Positions 11,473-23,519 are shown, counted from the stretch's first letter. The stretch: DNA of 64,000 nucleotides from Cladopsammia gracilis (GCA_022457155.1 JAJGOT010000350.1:484001-548000); one strand, 5' to 3'. Notes: generated from the sequence alone by a model not told the origin. Program-made: numbers and translations.

Positions 11473-11750
11473 GAGCAGTCTTCAATTGAGTGTGCAAAAC
11501 CAAAACCAAAGTTATTACTCTGACCAATCACAGCAGTCGCAAACAATCCAATGAACCAATTAGAGCTCGCAGCAATTACATGTCGGCGGCGCCAAGCGCG
11601 GGAAAACGCGTGCGAGCAAGTCATGATTGGTATTGGTTTTACTTTTGATTGGTCAAGAAAGTGGCGCGAGATTTTTTAGCCAATCGCAAAGCGTAGCAAT
11701 GAACCAAAGTAATTGTGTAATTACTTTTCACACTGAATTGAAAACTGCTC
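11473..11750. mobile_element. MITE-like element with 'gagcagt(c/t)ttcaatt' TIRs
   Basis: Left 'gagcagtcttcaattgagtg', right the inverse ending 'cactgaattgaaaactgctc'. Several CCAAT motifs lie inside on both strands. Confidence 0.65.
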
Positions 11751-11803
11751 TATTATCTGAATGATAACACTAAATAAATATAGCGATAGAAGTCGTCCAA
11801 TAA

Positions 11804-12128
11804 GCCGCGTTCACACGACAACCTTCAGTTGGCAATCTCGTGTTGGCAAACTTGAAAATGTTGGCAATCGTGCTTTTTTTCACGACAAACTACCAAACTT
11901 CTTACTGTCGTTCTCAAGCCGGGACGGGCCGGGACGGGACGTGTTTGCGGGTTTTGATTCTTTCACACTTCCAATGCAGGCGAGTTTGCCAACACAAAAA
12001 AGTTGGCTAAAAAGTTGGCGAGAATGGATACTTGTTGTAATTGTTGCCAACAGTTTGCCAAAATGTTTGCCAACTGAAGGAGGGAAAAAGGAGGCAAAGG
12101 AACACTTTGTCCTCGTGTCGTGCACGCG
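11804..12128. mobile_element. Inverted-repeat element rich in 'gttggcaa'
   Basis: Ends 'cgcgttcacacgacaacc' and 'cctcgtgtcgtgcacgcg' are imperfect inverses. 'gttggcaa' or its complement recurs many times. Both strands are open here by composition, so I do not call the 138-codon ORF at 11,761-12,177 a gene. Confidence 0.55.
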
Positions 12129-12179
12129 TATAATCCCAACAGCTGCGCGGTTTACATCACCACGAAATTTATCGTAGAT

Positions 12180-13440
12180 GCCTGATAATGATGCCTTGAA
12201 ACTTTAAAAAGCACTTTCTTGTCCTCATTGAATTGTTAGCTGCATCTTAATCTCAGGGGTAAAAAACAGACGCAAGTGGAATTTCGCATGATGAATGACG
12301 CAAGTCAAGTCAGTGACAGTTTGCGAGAGAAAAGTAGAGAGCAAAGTTGCGCTAATTCATTGTAACGTTTCTAAGGCATCGCCATAACATTCAGTTTCTC
12401 CAGTAGTAAGAGTTTAACTCGTTTTCTTTTTAAGTGTCACGTTGAAATGCAAGCCCCTAGGAAATATTTTCTTAAAGTCATTCCTAACATAAAAAATGAT
12501 CTTGCATGAAACACTGCAGTTGCTTAACGTTTGAAAACAAAGGTATTTTTGGATGACTTGTTTATACCATACCTGCATGTGTGATGCCATATAAGTTACA
12601 CAATAACCGTTTGGAAAGTTAAATAGTTTTATAAAATAGCTGTCCGCTACGAAAACCTTATTTCGAAATCGCGAATCTCACGAAGGGAGAAAAATGAGCT
12701 TAATTCTTTCAAAAAAATATGACTAATTCTTTACCAATGTTATTTCTTCTTGCTCTTAAATACGAAACTAATTATTTATTGTGGAAGCCTGTATAAGTGA
12801 CCACTGTCTTGTATTACCGACAGACCAAGGAAATAATCCCATTGGATCACAACTGTTTTACTTGTAATTTATTTTATGCATAATTAATTTATGCAAAACT
12901 TATAATTCATGCATGCAAGTTCAGCCAATGCAAATAATGAATTGGAGTCAGCAAAGTTGAAACCTGTTGATATACGATCACCGCGACGCGACTGACCTTT
13001 GCCAAACTAATGTACGACTATCAAAAAGGTGAACTGAGTACTGCCTCTAGGAGTTATCAGGAGGTGTGGGAATTATGAATGGTTATGAGGCGAGGAAGTT
13101 ATAAATCACGCAAAATTAATTGAAAGGGATGATACCAGCTCAAGCTAAGTCTTTTTTGATATCTCAATACCGTACATAGTCCACACGGTCTATTACAAAA
13201 TTATATTCCAATTAGATCATTGAAAGGCTACCAGTGCAAAACGTTCCTACCTTTAAGGTTAAAGATACATGGCCATAGTATAGCTAGGAATGTTTTTCAC
13301 ATAGTCCTTCAACTGATATGTTGGAGATCTCCCTTGAGCTATATCATCCCTTTATCTTATCATGATCTCATGAGGGACAAAGGATATGAATTAGATTATG
13401 GTGTCATGTTTATGTACTGTTCTTTGGGTGGTCCAGCACT
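12180..13440. other. Intergenic stretch, no gene seen
   Basis: AT-rich sequence without convincing ORFs, splice-bordered exons or strong repeats. Confidence 0.45.
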
Positions 13441-13446
13441 TGTCCA

Positions 13447-13567
13447 AACGATGCCTGTGATTGGCGAACGAAACAATGGACTTGTCCCGCTGGGATAGGG
13501 ATCAGGGATAGGGGCATTGTTCAAGTGACATATCAATTCTATTGTTCGCCAATCACAGACATCGTTA
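13447..13567. repeat. Fold-back around 'gtgattggcgaac'
   Basis: 'tgcctgtgattggcgaacga' is mirrored by 'ttcgccaatcacagacat'. The interior has two 'gatagggatcaggg'-like stretches. Confidence 0.6.
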
Positions 13568-13799
13568 GAACAGCTGCGGGGTCGCCATGTTCTTTGCATG
13601 GTGGCAGTTGGGTAGGTGGAGATGGGGGTGGGATGTTCGAAGAGGTTGGCGAGGAGGGCGGGAGGAGTAAGATGAGGATTTGGTTGGGGTTGGTGGCAGT
13701 TAATGGTAGAGCTGAGGTATGGCGGGGTTGGAAACCACCTCCTTGATACTTCCATGAGAGAGAAGTCAATAAACTCTCATTCTAATCAAAATCTTGCTT

Positions 13800-14884
13800 T
13801 TGGTTTGGTAATAATTGCCTCGTAAATTTCTACTCAGGCTGAACCGTGCGCGCAATATAATAGACAAATATTTTAATGAAACTTATTGTACACGACTCCG
13901 AGGATGTGTACAAGACAAAGAAAAAATAGCTATAGGTGATCTGTGATAGTCCCAGACAGAAGTGGCCACTCACAAAGGAGAAAAAAAGCGAAAAATACAA
14001 ATCTTTGTGTTAATAGACCAACTAGTAAAATATTTAAACTTCCTTTCATCTTTCTTAAACAAAAACATGTGATGTCTACATCTACATCTACTTTCTCAGG
14101 ATAAATGTTCGCGCACTAATGAAATCAGTTTGTGAAATATGAACGACTCGCGGAATATGTCTGCAAACGAAATTTAAAATCGGCGAATAAAGCATTTTAA
14201 AATATCCATCACAAGCTTTGTTTCTATAATTGGAAACGAAATGCAAATTAAATAACCCTTATCCAAGAGAAAGTTTCTTTTTTTTGTAAATTTTAATTGG
14301 GCCGCGTCACGCGAAAAAGGCCTGGAGGACATGACACGTGATTTCGAGTAATTTGCATTTGAAATCAGCTGCTCAAAATGGCGGAAGCCTTGCGGTATGT
14401 GCATTCATGACGCGATTTTTACGGTTTTAATTTTTATTTCCGGACTTTTTTCGCTTCCATCATTATTTAGGGATTGAAATTTAGTGATTTTAACATTTAT
14501 TGTATTTTATTTATTGTAATTAGTTATTTAAGAGACATTTAAAGGAATTTCTTAATAGTTTTTATTAATTAGCAATGTAATACATGTTGATATTTATTGT
14601 ATTCTTTATTGTAATTAGTTTTTTAAAAACGATTTAGTGGAAAAACTTATAAATAAATCAAATCAATAAATCAAGTAAGGAAAAAAGCTTAAAACTCAAA
14701 ATCGAGAAAATATGGCCCTCTTCACGTAACGCGGCTCAATTAATACATTTTTATTTTTACGACTCTATTTGTGGTTTGAAAGTCGGTCATGTTAGCCCGG
14801 GTGTTAGGGGTAAGAACGATGATATCCTTTGGGAATTAAATTATATTCTGCCAGTACTCTAAGAGTAAACATAAGTATCTTGGG
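13800..14884. other. AT-rich intergenic stretch, no gene seen
   Basis: It contains an imperfect duplication of 'atttattgtattttatttat' and 'tgtaattagttat' near 14,497-14,640, but no exon-like ORF. Confidence 0.45.
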
Positions 14885-15045
14885 CTGCAGATGGCCAGGA
14901 TGGAAGTGGATTGCAACTTGAAATCAAAGACCTTTAAAGGGCCATCTCGTGAATACGAAACAACTTAAGGTTAAGACCACAGATCGGTTTTAATTTCGTT
15001 TGATATCCTTCTCTTAGTGTTCTATAAGCATTTCGTGTATTTAAG

Positions 15046-15134
15046 GGTTGTGCCTAAATCATACCGTCTAGAAGGGACGTCGGACACCTTATTGAGTCCG
15101 ACGTCCTTCTGGACGGTATGATTTGGGCTTAACC
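15046..15134. mobile_element. 89 bp mini-MITE with 9 bp target duplication
   Basis: TIRs 'ggttgtgcctaaatcatacc' and the inverse of 'ggttaagcccaaatcatacc' enclose a hairpin with 'gacgtcggac'. It is flanked by identical 'gtatttaag' at 15,037-15,045 and 15,135-15,143. It sits inside a family D repeat, which lacks it elsewhere. A 9 bp duplication suits the Mutator-like superfamily. Confidence 0.75.
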
Positions 15135-15165
15135 GTATTTAAGGCAGTTTTGAGCCAAAAACGTC

Positions 15166-15888
15166 CTAATCCCCATGACATAGCTCCTTTAAGCCAATGT
15201 TGCAAAATGTGTTAATGTCTCTGCGGTTTAATAAGTCACCTTGAAACTTCAGAACAGTGGACGTCTTGTCATTTTGAAATCCTAGAGCTTGGTTCCCTGA
15301 TTCCACTCTTGAAGCACAGCAAGCTAAATTGCGATGGCGACGTCCAAGATTATCCCTGGGAAACAACGACTGGGTTTGTCCTTGGCAACCTGAATGTAAT
15401 TTTCTGGGCGGAGTGACCCTTAAAGAAAACAAATCAAATACAAGTAACATAACTATTATGCGATCGTTGGAGTTACTACCACCAATTCGTTTTGCAGGCA
15501 GATCAGTTTTTTTAAAAAATACGCACTGTCAGAACCAGGCTTTTCATGTTTGACACTCATGGGTGTAAAAGAGGCAAAGGTGGACTTTCTTATAATGCAT
15601 TCTTTTCTTTCAGGCATTTCCAAAATAATTGAATTTAGCGCCATGCGATCTCAATTTTTCTTATTCTCGTCTCTGGTCGCATCGACACCTGACACCTGGC
15701 ACCTGACATGACCAACCATTAGTAAGGAAAATTGGATGTTGAACATTTGTGGAATCAGAAAGGGAGAAGTGATTGCTTACCTCTTGAAGTATAAACCTAA
15801 AGCAAAGGGTTTCTGTACTTGGAGACTTGTTGGATGCGGTCGTGGTGGTAGATCTTCAAGAAATAGAGTCAGGTGGGAATAGCTTCTT
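15166..15888 (-). CDS. Unrecognised two-exon ORF in U1 (low confidence)
   Basis: Exon 15,888-15,781 has acceptor 'ttttctctcttacag'-like and donor gtaagc. It reads RSYSHLTLFLEDLPPRPHPT followed by SLQVQKPFALGLYFK. It ends in phase 2 and joins 15,418-15,166 (acceptor ttctttaag), which reads VTPPRKLHSGCQGQTQSLFP and continues to a stop inside a family D repeat. Splice sites and phases agree, but there is no start exon, no family match, and the related exons in other units carry stops or frameshifts. It may be a decayed gene or a spliced non-coding transcript. Confidence 0.3.
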
Positions 15889-17052
15889 CTGTAAGAGAGA
15901 AAAAGTGAAATAAATCAGTAAACGTGCTGAAAGATCCGCAATACTGACTATACTGGTACACAGCTGCTATTTCTGACGCATGACAAGAGTAAGACCATAA
16001 TTGAATACCCTTCCCCCAATTCCAATGGGTGTGGTGCATCGAGTTCATTAAATTCCCTCCATTATTTTTGCAGCTTTTCCTCTCAATTCAATACTCTCCA
16101 TTTTTCTACACCTTAGTATCGAGAGAAAAACGTCAAAATAGACCCTGTGAGTAAAATGGTTCTGCCGATGTTATAAAATGTGTTAATGTATCTGCGGTTA
16201 AGTGAGTCACCTTGAAGCTTCTGTGAACGTCACGGCATTTTCAGCACTTTTAATTCCGGCATCTTGCGGGATTCCGGCATCTTGCCCGCGGGTTGCGGGC
16301 ATTGCGGGTTCTCTGATTCCACTGTTAATTCACAGCAATCTAAAGTACAGCGGCGACAAGCGTCAAACGTGATCACTAAGTAATTTTCTGGGCGAAGTGA
16401 TCCTAAAGGAAAACAAATCAAATACAAGTAACGTAAAATTAGAATGCGATCGTTGGAATTACCATCACTTTTTTTGTTTTGCAGGTAGATTTGTTCATTT
16501 CGATTCTCGTCAAATATTAGATTGCAGACTCATCAGAACCAGGCTCCACTGGCTGTCACACAGGCTCTACTCTTTAATCTCTGTGGTCTTTAGTCGTTTT
16601 CGTAAAGTATTTATTTTCTTGGCTGCTCTTATAGGGGGATTTTCTTATAATTGCATACTTTCCTTTCTGGTTTTTTCTATTGAACAAAATTTGGCACCAC
16701 GTAATCTCCCATTTTTACGATTTTTCTTTTTCTCATCGCTGGTCTCATCGACAACTGAAACCTGCTGACACCTGGAACCTTACATGACCAATATTAGTAA
16801 GGATAATTGGATGTTGAACATTTGTGGAATCAAAATAAGAAACGTGGTTACTTACCTCTTGAAGTGGAAACCTATAGCAAGGGGTATTTGCACTTGATGG
16901 ATGCTGTTATGGAGGTAGATCTTGAATACAGTGTTTGGTAATAGCTTCTTCTGTAAGGGAGGAGAAGAAAAGTAAATCAGCTTACGTGCTTATAGATCCA
17001 CCATGCTGACTTATTCTGGTACGCAGCTGCTATTTCTGACGCATGATAAGAC

Positions 17053-17203
17053 CAGGTCCCAGTTGTTCAAAAGGTGGATAGCGCTGTCCACCGGATAAAT
17101 CACTATCCAACGGATAACACAATGGATTTTGTTAATACTTATCCACTTGATAGTGATCTATCCGGTGGATAGCGCTATCCACCTTTTGAACAACCGGGGC
17201 CAG
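17053..17203. mobile_element. M1 MITE, copy 2 (in U1)
   Basis: Inserted between 'cataagaccag'-like left and 'ccaggagtat' right flanks. U3 and U4 have the uninterrupted 'gataagaccaggagtat', so the element is an insertion with a 3-4 bp '(c)cag' duplication. Ends: 'gtcccagttgttcaaaagg' and 'ccttttgaacaaccggggc'. Confidence 0.88.
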
Positions 17204-17416
17204 GAGTATATCACAACAAATTCAACGCATTACGTCATGAAGTTCTGTCGTTTAACACAATGTATATTTATCTCGTACTAAATTTTTTTTCGTCGTTTTG
17301 GAAGAAAGATTTATAAATCTCTACGATGTAAAAAGTTTAGGTATAGTTTGAATGAACTTCATGGCATTTCCAGGATTTTTAATCCGGCAGCTTGATTATC
17401 TGATTCCACTCTTGAT

Positions 17417-17952
17417 TCACAACAAACTAAAGTATGACGGCAACATGCCACAAAGATGACCCCTGAAAAACAGGGACTGGGTTTCTCCTTTGAAATCTCG
17501 AAGAAACTTTCTGGACGGAGTGATCCTAAAGGAAAACAGATCAAATACAAGTAACGAAAAATTTGAATGTGATAGTTGGAATTACCATCATTTGTTCGTT
17601 TTGCAGGCAGATTTGTTAATATCGGTTCTCGACAAATCAAACTGCAGACACTGTCAGAACTAGACTCCAATAGCTGTCACGCAGGATCTACTAGCTATCA
17701 CGCGGTACTGTAACTTCCACAGGCCCTCCCGTTTGTGTGCTGGATGGAGCTTTGGAGCCGTTGCTTGCGCACCCCAAATGCCTGTTGTGAAAGCAAAGTC
17801 TGGATCCGCCACTGTTTTAATCGCAGCCAAGTGGGACATGATCAAGGTAGCACGTACCTGTGATTCCTGTAACGTGAAGTGTGAATGACATCCCAAGCCA
17901 CTTCATTTATCCTGGGCCATATTCCAAGTTCAGACTGGCGTCCGTTATCTAC
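17417..17952 (-). CDS. Candidate two-exon 3' gene fragment in U1 (E and C exons), unknown family
   Basis: Exon E 17,952-17,858 (acceptor after 'tttctatttccaccag', donor gtacgt) reads VDNGRQSELGIWPRINEVAW then DVIHTSRYRNH. It ends in phase 2. Exon C 17,525-17,417 (acceptor 'ctgttttcctttag') supplies the missing base and reads ITPSRKFLRDFKGETQSLFF, then RGHLCGMLPSYFSLL and a stop. Borders, phases and the stop recur in U3 and U4, and most changes in exon C between units are silent, which favours coding. No start codon lies in exon E, so an upstream exon is missing. I do not recognise the protein. Confidence 0.4.
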
Positions 17953-18217
17953 CTGGTGGAAATAGAAAATGGAAAACACGAAACAAGGATCACAACATGT
18001 CACATTTCGTATGTAGAAAATTTCACCAGTAACAAAGGGAACTATCTTGTAAAACCCCTTGAATGTTTCCTTAGTCCTGCTCCCATGTGTAAGTATTTAA
18101 ACTTTTCCATTGTTAAGAAAACGGCGAACAGTGTCATTCATAAAATAATGAATCCAGGTTTGAATCCCATTGAAAACACAGTTTTTGGTCCGGGATTTTA
18201 CCTCCTTTAGTAGCCCC

Positions 18218-18225
18218 TTTATATA
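18218..18225 (-). promoter_or_regulatory. TATA-like box conserved in all four units
   Basis: The minus strand reads 'catgctatataaaggggc' (plus-strand tttatata). The same motif stands at about 23,930, 29,215 and 34,877. It lies ~270 bp upstream of exon E, so it could drive a minus-strand transcript. This is inference from position and motif only. Confidence 0.35.
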
Positions 18226-18597
18226 GCATGGCACAACCTAGATACTAAAAGGATACTACTTACATTCCAGTCTGGGTTCCACTTGCACTGTCATCTTTGC
18301 ATTGTAGCATTGTAAGTTTTGTGTTTGCCTCTAGCGGCCGTAGCTGGCAAGTATTGATTCTGCTTACTAACAACTAAAGGAAGCGCACAGAAAACCACTG
18401 CCACACCGTTTAACTCTAAACTTGGCACAATTCAGATTATGGTTCTCGTTAAGACTTTCTCTCTTCATTGCACTTCCCGCTTTGCTATCGTTCAATGGTG
18501 ATTCATTGAATTGACCAATGTTGTGCTGAACTAAAAAGTTTATAATAATACTACGACCTTGTAATTACTGTCAGTAGGCTTCATGCGTCTTGATTTC

Positions 18598-18685
18598 GCA
18601 CACCAAAAGAAGTGATGAACGCACACGAAAAAAGTGATGAAGGCACACCAAAAACGTGATAACGCACACCAAAAAAGTTGTGAAC
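18598..18685. repeat. 22-23 bp minisatellite, U1 (about 4 copies)
   Basis: Unit 'cacaccaaaaaagtgatgaacg'. The same locus has about 2 copies in U2 (24,281-24,326), 10 in U3 and 7 in U4. The open frames across it come from the repeat. Confidence 0.85.
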
Positions 18686-19538
18686 CATAAAGAAAATGTA
18701 GTTCAGTGGCGACGTCTATGATGGCTAAAACATCCATAAAGGTGATTTAAGACGTTGCTGGGTTTAGACGCTGCGAGATGTTCCTGAAATTAAAATATTA
18801 GTTGCCTAGAAAAATACACAGGACACAAATGAATCAACGGCGAACTTTTATTTTCAACTGCGTTGTATTATGATCCTTACAACTTGGCTTACACATTTAT
18901 GTCATACTTATTCTTAGAATGGATGTTGCCGTGAAGAAAACCACAAAAGACACGAATAAAGCACACTAGCAGTCTTTATATTTTCTGTCTTTTATTCTCA
19001 GCAATATGTGTTATTACATGGTTTGTACACTAACCGTACACATTTGAGATGGAAGTAACTGAACACACTGCCAGACATTTATTTCAAACTTTATTCTCAA
19101 CAATGAAGCGCCATATGATGGCTTGAACACTAATATCACATTTCTACAATGCTTACTTGACCGATCGCAAGTTGAAGTACATGGATTTTTGTCGAATGCG
19201 TAGAAGCTGCGTTGAAGATCGAAGAAAAAAAAGAAGAACTGGTTCGTACGTCGCTGAGATTTTCGCCGAAAAAAGAGTTGATTCATTGAAGAAAAAAAAG
19301 GATGTTTCCTATCTGAAATTTAATTATTGGGTTAGCATTGTCCCTGAAATAAAATCATCCATTAGTATCGTTGCTTAGGGAAGTAGATAAGGTTTTTAAA
19401 TAAAGACACAAGACACACCAAGTTTTTAAGTTTTATTACTTTTTATTCAATTCTAATACAGATCTCTTACACTTAACTTTAACTATGACACAGGACCTAT
19501 GAATTATACACGAAGGGGTGCGCTCCTATGTGAAAAAT

Positions 19539-19959
19539 CTAGCGTCCAGGGAAACCGAAGAGCATTCCCGTGTCCATAAAACGGAACACCCTAGGGCCCC
19601 CTAGACGTACGGAGGGGTCATCTTTCAGCTTGCTATCAAGTCTTTCTCGATACCAAGCCTTCAAATGTCCACAGTTAAATAGTGAACAAACAAACAAGCC
19701 GAATTCGAAAACAAAATCGAAGAGCCATAAAAAGTGACGAAATTTTGAATCGAAAGCCGAACCGAACTTATGTAGAAGATAACACCAAACACAGCGATTG
19801 CTATCTTCCAAGATACTACTTTATAGAGATTACCTTCAGTTTCACCGGCACGGTGTACAATAATCAACGGTACGCGATTTAAGCACTGATTGTGAACTGG
19901 TGTTATCTCCCGGCGTGATACAACTTCGTGGCTGTATCGCGCAGTTAGCCCCACTTACC
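19539..19959 (-). other. HLKAWYRERL block, U1 (possible last exon)
   Basis: The minus strand has ATG GCA GTC... (MAVSDNRWLQ, 19,988-19,959) ending at a strong donor gtaagt. Further down it reads HLKAWYRERLDSKLKDDPSV and then RLGGPRVFRFMDTGMLFGFP to a stop at 19,539, followed by aataaa signals around 19,430. A possible acceptor 'gacatttgaag' precedes GCT TGG in a compatible phase. The C-terminus is frameshifted in U2 and U4 (ends ...SGGP). Function unknown. Confidence 0.27.
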
Positions 19960-20837
19960 TGAAGCCAGCGGTTGTCACTGACTGCCATCCGTGCCCGTCA
20001 TTGGCTTACGTCGCTGTGTCGGCCGGTAACCGGCCAGTAGCACTTTTTCTCGATGGCGTTATGAATCCAATGATACCGCGTCGTAGAATTGTCCCGAAGG
20101 CTACTAGACTTACAATTTGTAAACTATCTACACTAAGGTGTGTGCATTGTCCCATAATATTCCATAATGTCATGATTAACCTATAATCTAGTATATGATG
20201 GCAAATTTGGCAGCGAGCTACTACCTCTGTTTATAACCTCTTGTCAAGCCTGTGTTGGCGTTTTGTTTTTGGAATGAATGCCGTGCAAATGTCTCAAGTA
20301 ATCTATCGTTCTGTTTGTTAATTTTGTTGCGTACATGTCGCCAATTTCATAGAGGCAATAGTCAACCAAAAATGGCAGCTTTCCTAACTCTCTGTCTAAC
20401 TAGAGAGGTCACTAAACCCGTAAGGAGTGGCCAAATAAGGTCTCCTGCCAACAGTTGAATAACCTGCAGCCTCCAGTTTCCTAAGTTTTGTCATAATTAA
20501 CATATCTGGGTGAACCTTACGGAAGGAAGAGAAAGAAAGAGAAAGAAAGCTTCACTTAAATACAGCGCTTGGACTGTCAAGTGAAACGTTATTGATCAAC
20601 CTAATTTCGCGCAACTATGCGGGAGAACGAAATGACAACGACGACGAAGAAGTGTTTCTGAAAAAAGCCGAATCCGAATCACGTTCGGAGAAAAAATGAG
20701 CCGATCGAACACAGTATTCGAATAACGTGCAAAGGAACCCAAGGCCCAAATGAAATGAAACAGGGGAAAATGATACCAACCCAGGGGTCCCACTAGTTAA
20801 TTTAATTAACTACAGCTAAGTTAAGCCTAATAAGAAG

Positions 20838-21146
20838 TCAGTAGACTTCTAGCCGAACGTGTGTGCGTAAGCTGTATGTGTTGTAAGGTTCATCCAGAGC
20901 TCTATTTACCCACCATTCCCAACCCACAAGGAATTGACTGACCAAATTACTGAGATGACCATTGGGTGTTCTGTGGTACCGGCGAAGACCATTGGGCATT
21001 CTGTTGTGCTGGGTTGAACCATTGGTGTGCTGTGGACGACCATTGGGCATGCTGTGGTGCTGAGGATTCATTGGTTGATGTGTAAGCCAAGTACAGGTGA
21101 CGTTAATGGAGTAGAAGGAAACTAGGATTCGAGAAAAAAAAAACAT
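20838..21146 (-). CDS. Secreted, His/Pro-rich repeat peptide-like ORF, U1 copy (102 aa)
   Basis: The ATG at 21,146 starts MFFFSRILVSFYSINVTCTW, a possible signal peptide or anchor. It is followed by a repetitive part, NPQHHSMPNGRPQHTNG and STQHNRMPNGLRRYHRTPNG. The C-terminus is ...VGWEWW-type (here FLVGWEWWVNRALDEPYN) ending LRTHVRLEVY. Relative to U2-U4 it lacks seven codons after CTWLT, an in-frame deletion. The ORF stays open in all four units, with length changes in multiples of three. No homolog recognised. The repeats could resemble a peptide precursor, but there is no clear GR or GK amidation site. Confidence 0.42.
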   Translation of the reverse strand: MFFFSRILVSFYSINVTCTWLTHQPMNPQHHSMPNGRPQHTNGSTQHNRMPNGLRRYHRTPNGHLSNLVSQFLVGWEWWVNRALDEPYNTYSLRTHVRLEVY

Positions 21147-22525
21147 TTCATTCACGTATCACAGTTTACTCCAGTTGATCAGTTGATACCTATTCCATTT
21201 TGAAGATCGCACGCGAGAACTTTTAACACGAGAGAATTGCAGGGAAGCCCGAGCCGAAGGAGAGTGCTTCTCGCACTTAAAAACGGCTTTAATGTATCCT
21301 TTGTCACACGAGTTCTTTATCGAGTTATAATGTACTCGGTTTAAGGTGGCTCCATATATAGTTTTTTTGGCAAGAAATAGTCAGGTGGGAATAGCTTCTT
21401 CTGTAAGAGAGGAAAAGTAAAATAAATCGGTAAACGTGCTGAGAGATCCACAATACTGACTATACTGGTACACAGCTGCTATTTCTGACGCATGACAAGA
21501 GTAAGACTATAATTGACTACCCCCCCCCCCATTCCAATGGGTGTGGTTCATCGAGTTCATTAAATGCCCTCCATTATTTTTGCAGCTTTTCCTCTCAATT
21601 CAATACTCTCCTTTTTTCTACACCTTAGTATCGAGAGAAAAACGTCAAAATAGACCCTGTGAGTAAAAGGGTTCAGCCGATGTTACAAAATGTGTTAATG
21701 TATCTGCGGTTTAGTGAGTCACCTTGAAGCTGTGAACGTCACGGCATTATCAGCATTTTTAATTCCGGCATCTTGCGGGCTCTCTGATTCCACTCCTAAT
21801 TCACAGCAATCCAAGGTACGGCGGCGACATGCATCAAACATGATCACTAAGTAATTTTCTGGGCGAAGCGATCCTAAAGGAGAACAAATCAAATACAAGT
21901 AATAACGTAAAATTAGAATACGATCGTTGGAATTACCATCACTTTTTTTGATTTGCAGGTAGATTTGTTCATTTCGTTTCTCGCCAAATATTAGACTGCA
22001 GACTTATAAGAACCAGGCTCCACTGGCTGTCACACAGGCTCTACTCTTTAATCTCTGTGGTCTTTAGTCGTTTTTGTAAAGTATTTTTTTTCTTGGCTGC
22101 TCTTATAGGGGGATTTTCTTATTATTGCATACTTTTCTTTCTGTTTTTTCTATTGAAAAAAATTTGGCACCACGTAATCTCCCATTTTTACGATTTTTCT
22201 TTTTCTCATCGCTGGTCTCATCGACAACTGAAACCTGCTGACACCTGGAACCTTACATGACCAATATTAGTAAGGATAATTGGATGTTGAACATTTGTGG
22301 AATCAAAATAAGAAACGTGGTTACTTACCTCTTGAAGTGGAAACCTATAGCAAGGGGTATCTGCACTTGATGGATGCTGTTATGGAGGTAGATCTTGAAT
22401 ACAGTGTTTGGTAATAGCTTCTTCTGTAAGGGAGGAGAAGAAAAGTAAATCAGCTTAGGTGCTTATAGATCCACCATGCTGACTTATTCTGGTACGCAGC
22501 TGCTATTTCTGACGCATGATAAGAC

Positions 22526-22674
22526 CAGGTCCCAGTTGTTCAAAAGGTGGATAGCGCTGTCCACCGGATAAATCACTATCCAGCGGATAACACAATGGAT
22601 TTTGCTAATACTTATCCACTTGATAGTGATTTATCCGGTGGATAGCGCTATCCACCTTTTGAACAACCGGGGCC
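22526..22674. mobile_element. M1 MITE, copy 3 (in U2)
   Basis: Same site and nearly the same sequence as the copy in U1, so the insertion predates the U1/U2 duplication or was spread by gene conversion. Confidence 0.88.
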
Positions 22675-22675
22675 A

Positions 22676-22773
22676 GGAGTATAGCAAGGAGTATAGCAAG
22701 GAGTATAGCAAGGAGTATAGCAAGGAGTATAGCAAGGAGTACAGCAAGGAGTACAGCAAGGAGTATAGCAAGA
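22676..22773. repeat. 12 bp tandem repeat 'gagtatagcaag', 8 copies, U2 only
   Basis: Expanded next to the M1 MITE. U1 has no full copy, U3 and U4 about one. The plus strand would read (EYSK)8, but no gene context supports translation. Confidence 0.88.
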
Positions 22774-22984
22774 AGCATATCACAACAAATTCAACGCATT
22801 ACGTCATCAAGTTCTGTCTTTTAACACAATGTATATTTTTCTCGCCCTAAATTTTTTTTCGTCGTTTTTGAAGAAAGATTTGCAAATCTCTACGATGTAA
22901 AAAGTTTAGGTGAAGTTTGAATGAACTTATGGCATTTTCAGCATTTTTAATCCAGCAGCTTGATTATCTGATTGCACTCTTGAT

Positions 22985-23519
22985 TCACAACAAACTAAAG
23001 TATGACGGCGTAATGCCACAAAGATGATCCCTGAAAAACAGGGACTGGGTTTCTCCTTTGAAATCCCGAAGAAATTTTCTGGACGGAGTGATCCTAAAGG
23101 AAAACAGATCAAATACAAGTAACGAAACATTTGAATGTGATCGTTGGAATTACCATCATTTGTTCGTTTTGCAGGCAGATTTGTTCATATTGGTTCTCGA
23201 CAAATACTGCAGACACTATCAGAACTAGACTCCAATAGCTTTCACGCAGGATCCACTAACTATCACGCGGTACTGTAACTTACACAGTCCCTCCCGTTTG
23301 TGTGTTGGATAGCGCTTTGGAGCAGTTGCTCACGCACCCCAAATGCCTGTTGTGAAAGCAAGGTCTGGAACCGCCACTGGTTTTAATCGTAGCTAAGTGG
23401 GACATCATCAAGGTAGCACGTACCTGTTACTTCCTGTAACGTGAAGTGTGAATGAAATTCCCAGCCACTTGATTTATCCTCGGCCATATTCCAAATTCAG
23501 ACTGGCGTCCGTTATCTAC
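22985..23519 (-). pseudogene. E and C exons in U2, exon E frameshifted
   Basis: Exon E (23,519-23,424) has a 1 bp insertion near its 3' end that brings a TAA into frame just before the donor. Exon C (23,093-22,985) stays open, with I-T for M-L. Confidence 0.4.

Larger units (their letters stand above)
14885..21180. repeat. Tandem array unit U1
   Basis: First of four head-to-tail units. Order of landmarks: family D repeat, exon-like blocks A, B and C, the MNDIPSHF block (17.9 kb), minisatellite (18.6 kb), duplicated 3'-end-like blocks with aataaa on the minus strand (18.8-19.5 kb), the HLKAWYRERL block (19.6-19.8 kb) and the secreted-peptide-like ORF (20.8-21.15 kb). U1 has two A/B sub-blocks (15.2-15.9 and 16.16-16.96 kb). 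Its 3' end and tail differ from U2-U4. Confidence 0.9.

Noticed and set aside
11761..12177. 138-codon plus-strand ORF
   Set aside because: Coincides with an inverted-repeat element of 'gttggcaa' motifs and is open on the other strand too.
17800..17822. hAT-like end 'cagtggcggatccaga' (minus strand) in the array
   Set aside because: Only one end was found, with no matching inverse terminus in the unit, so an element cannot be defined.
17881..18210. 109-codon plus-strand ORF (MNDIPSHF...) conserved in U1, U3 and U4
   Set aside because: It overlaps exon E on the opposite strand, is frameshifted in U2, runs through a possible plus-strand donor, and lacks a family match. Conservation is explained by recent duplication. 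The strand choice remains uncertain.
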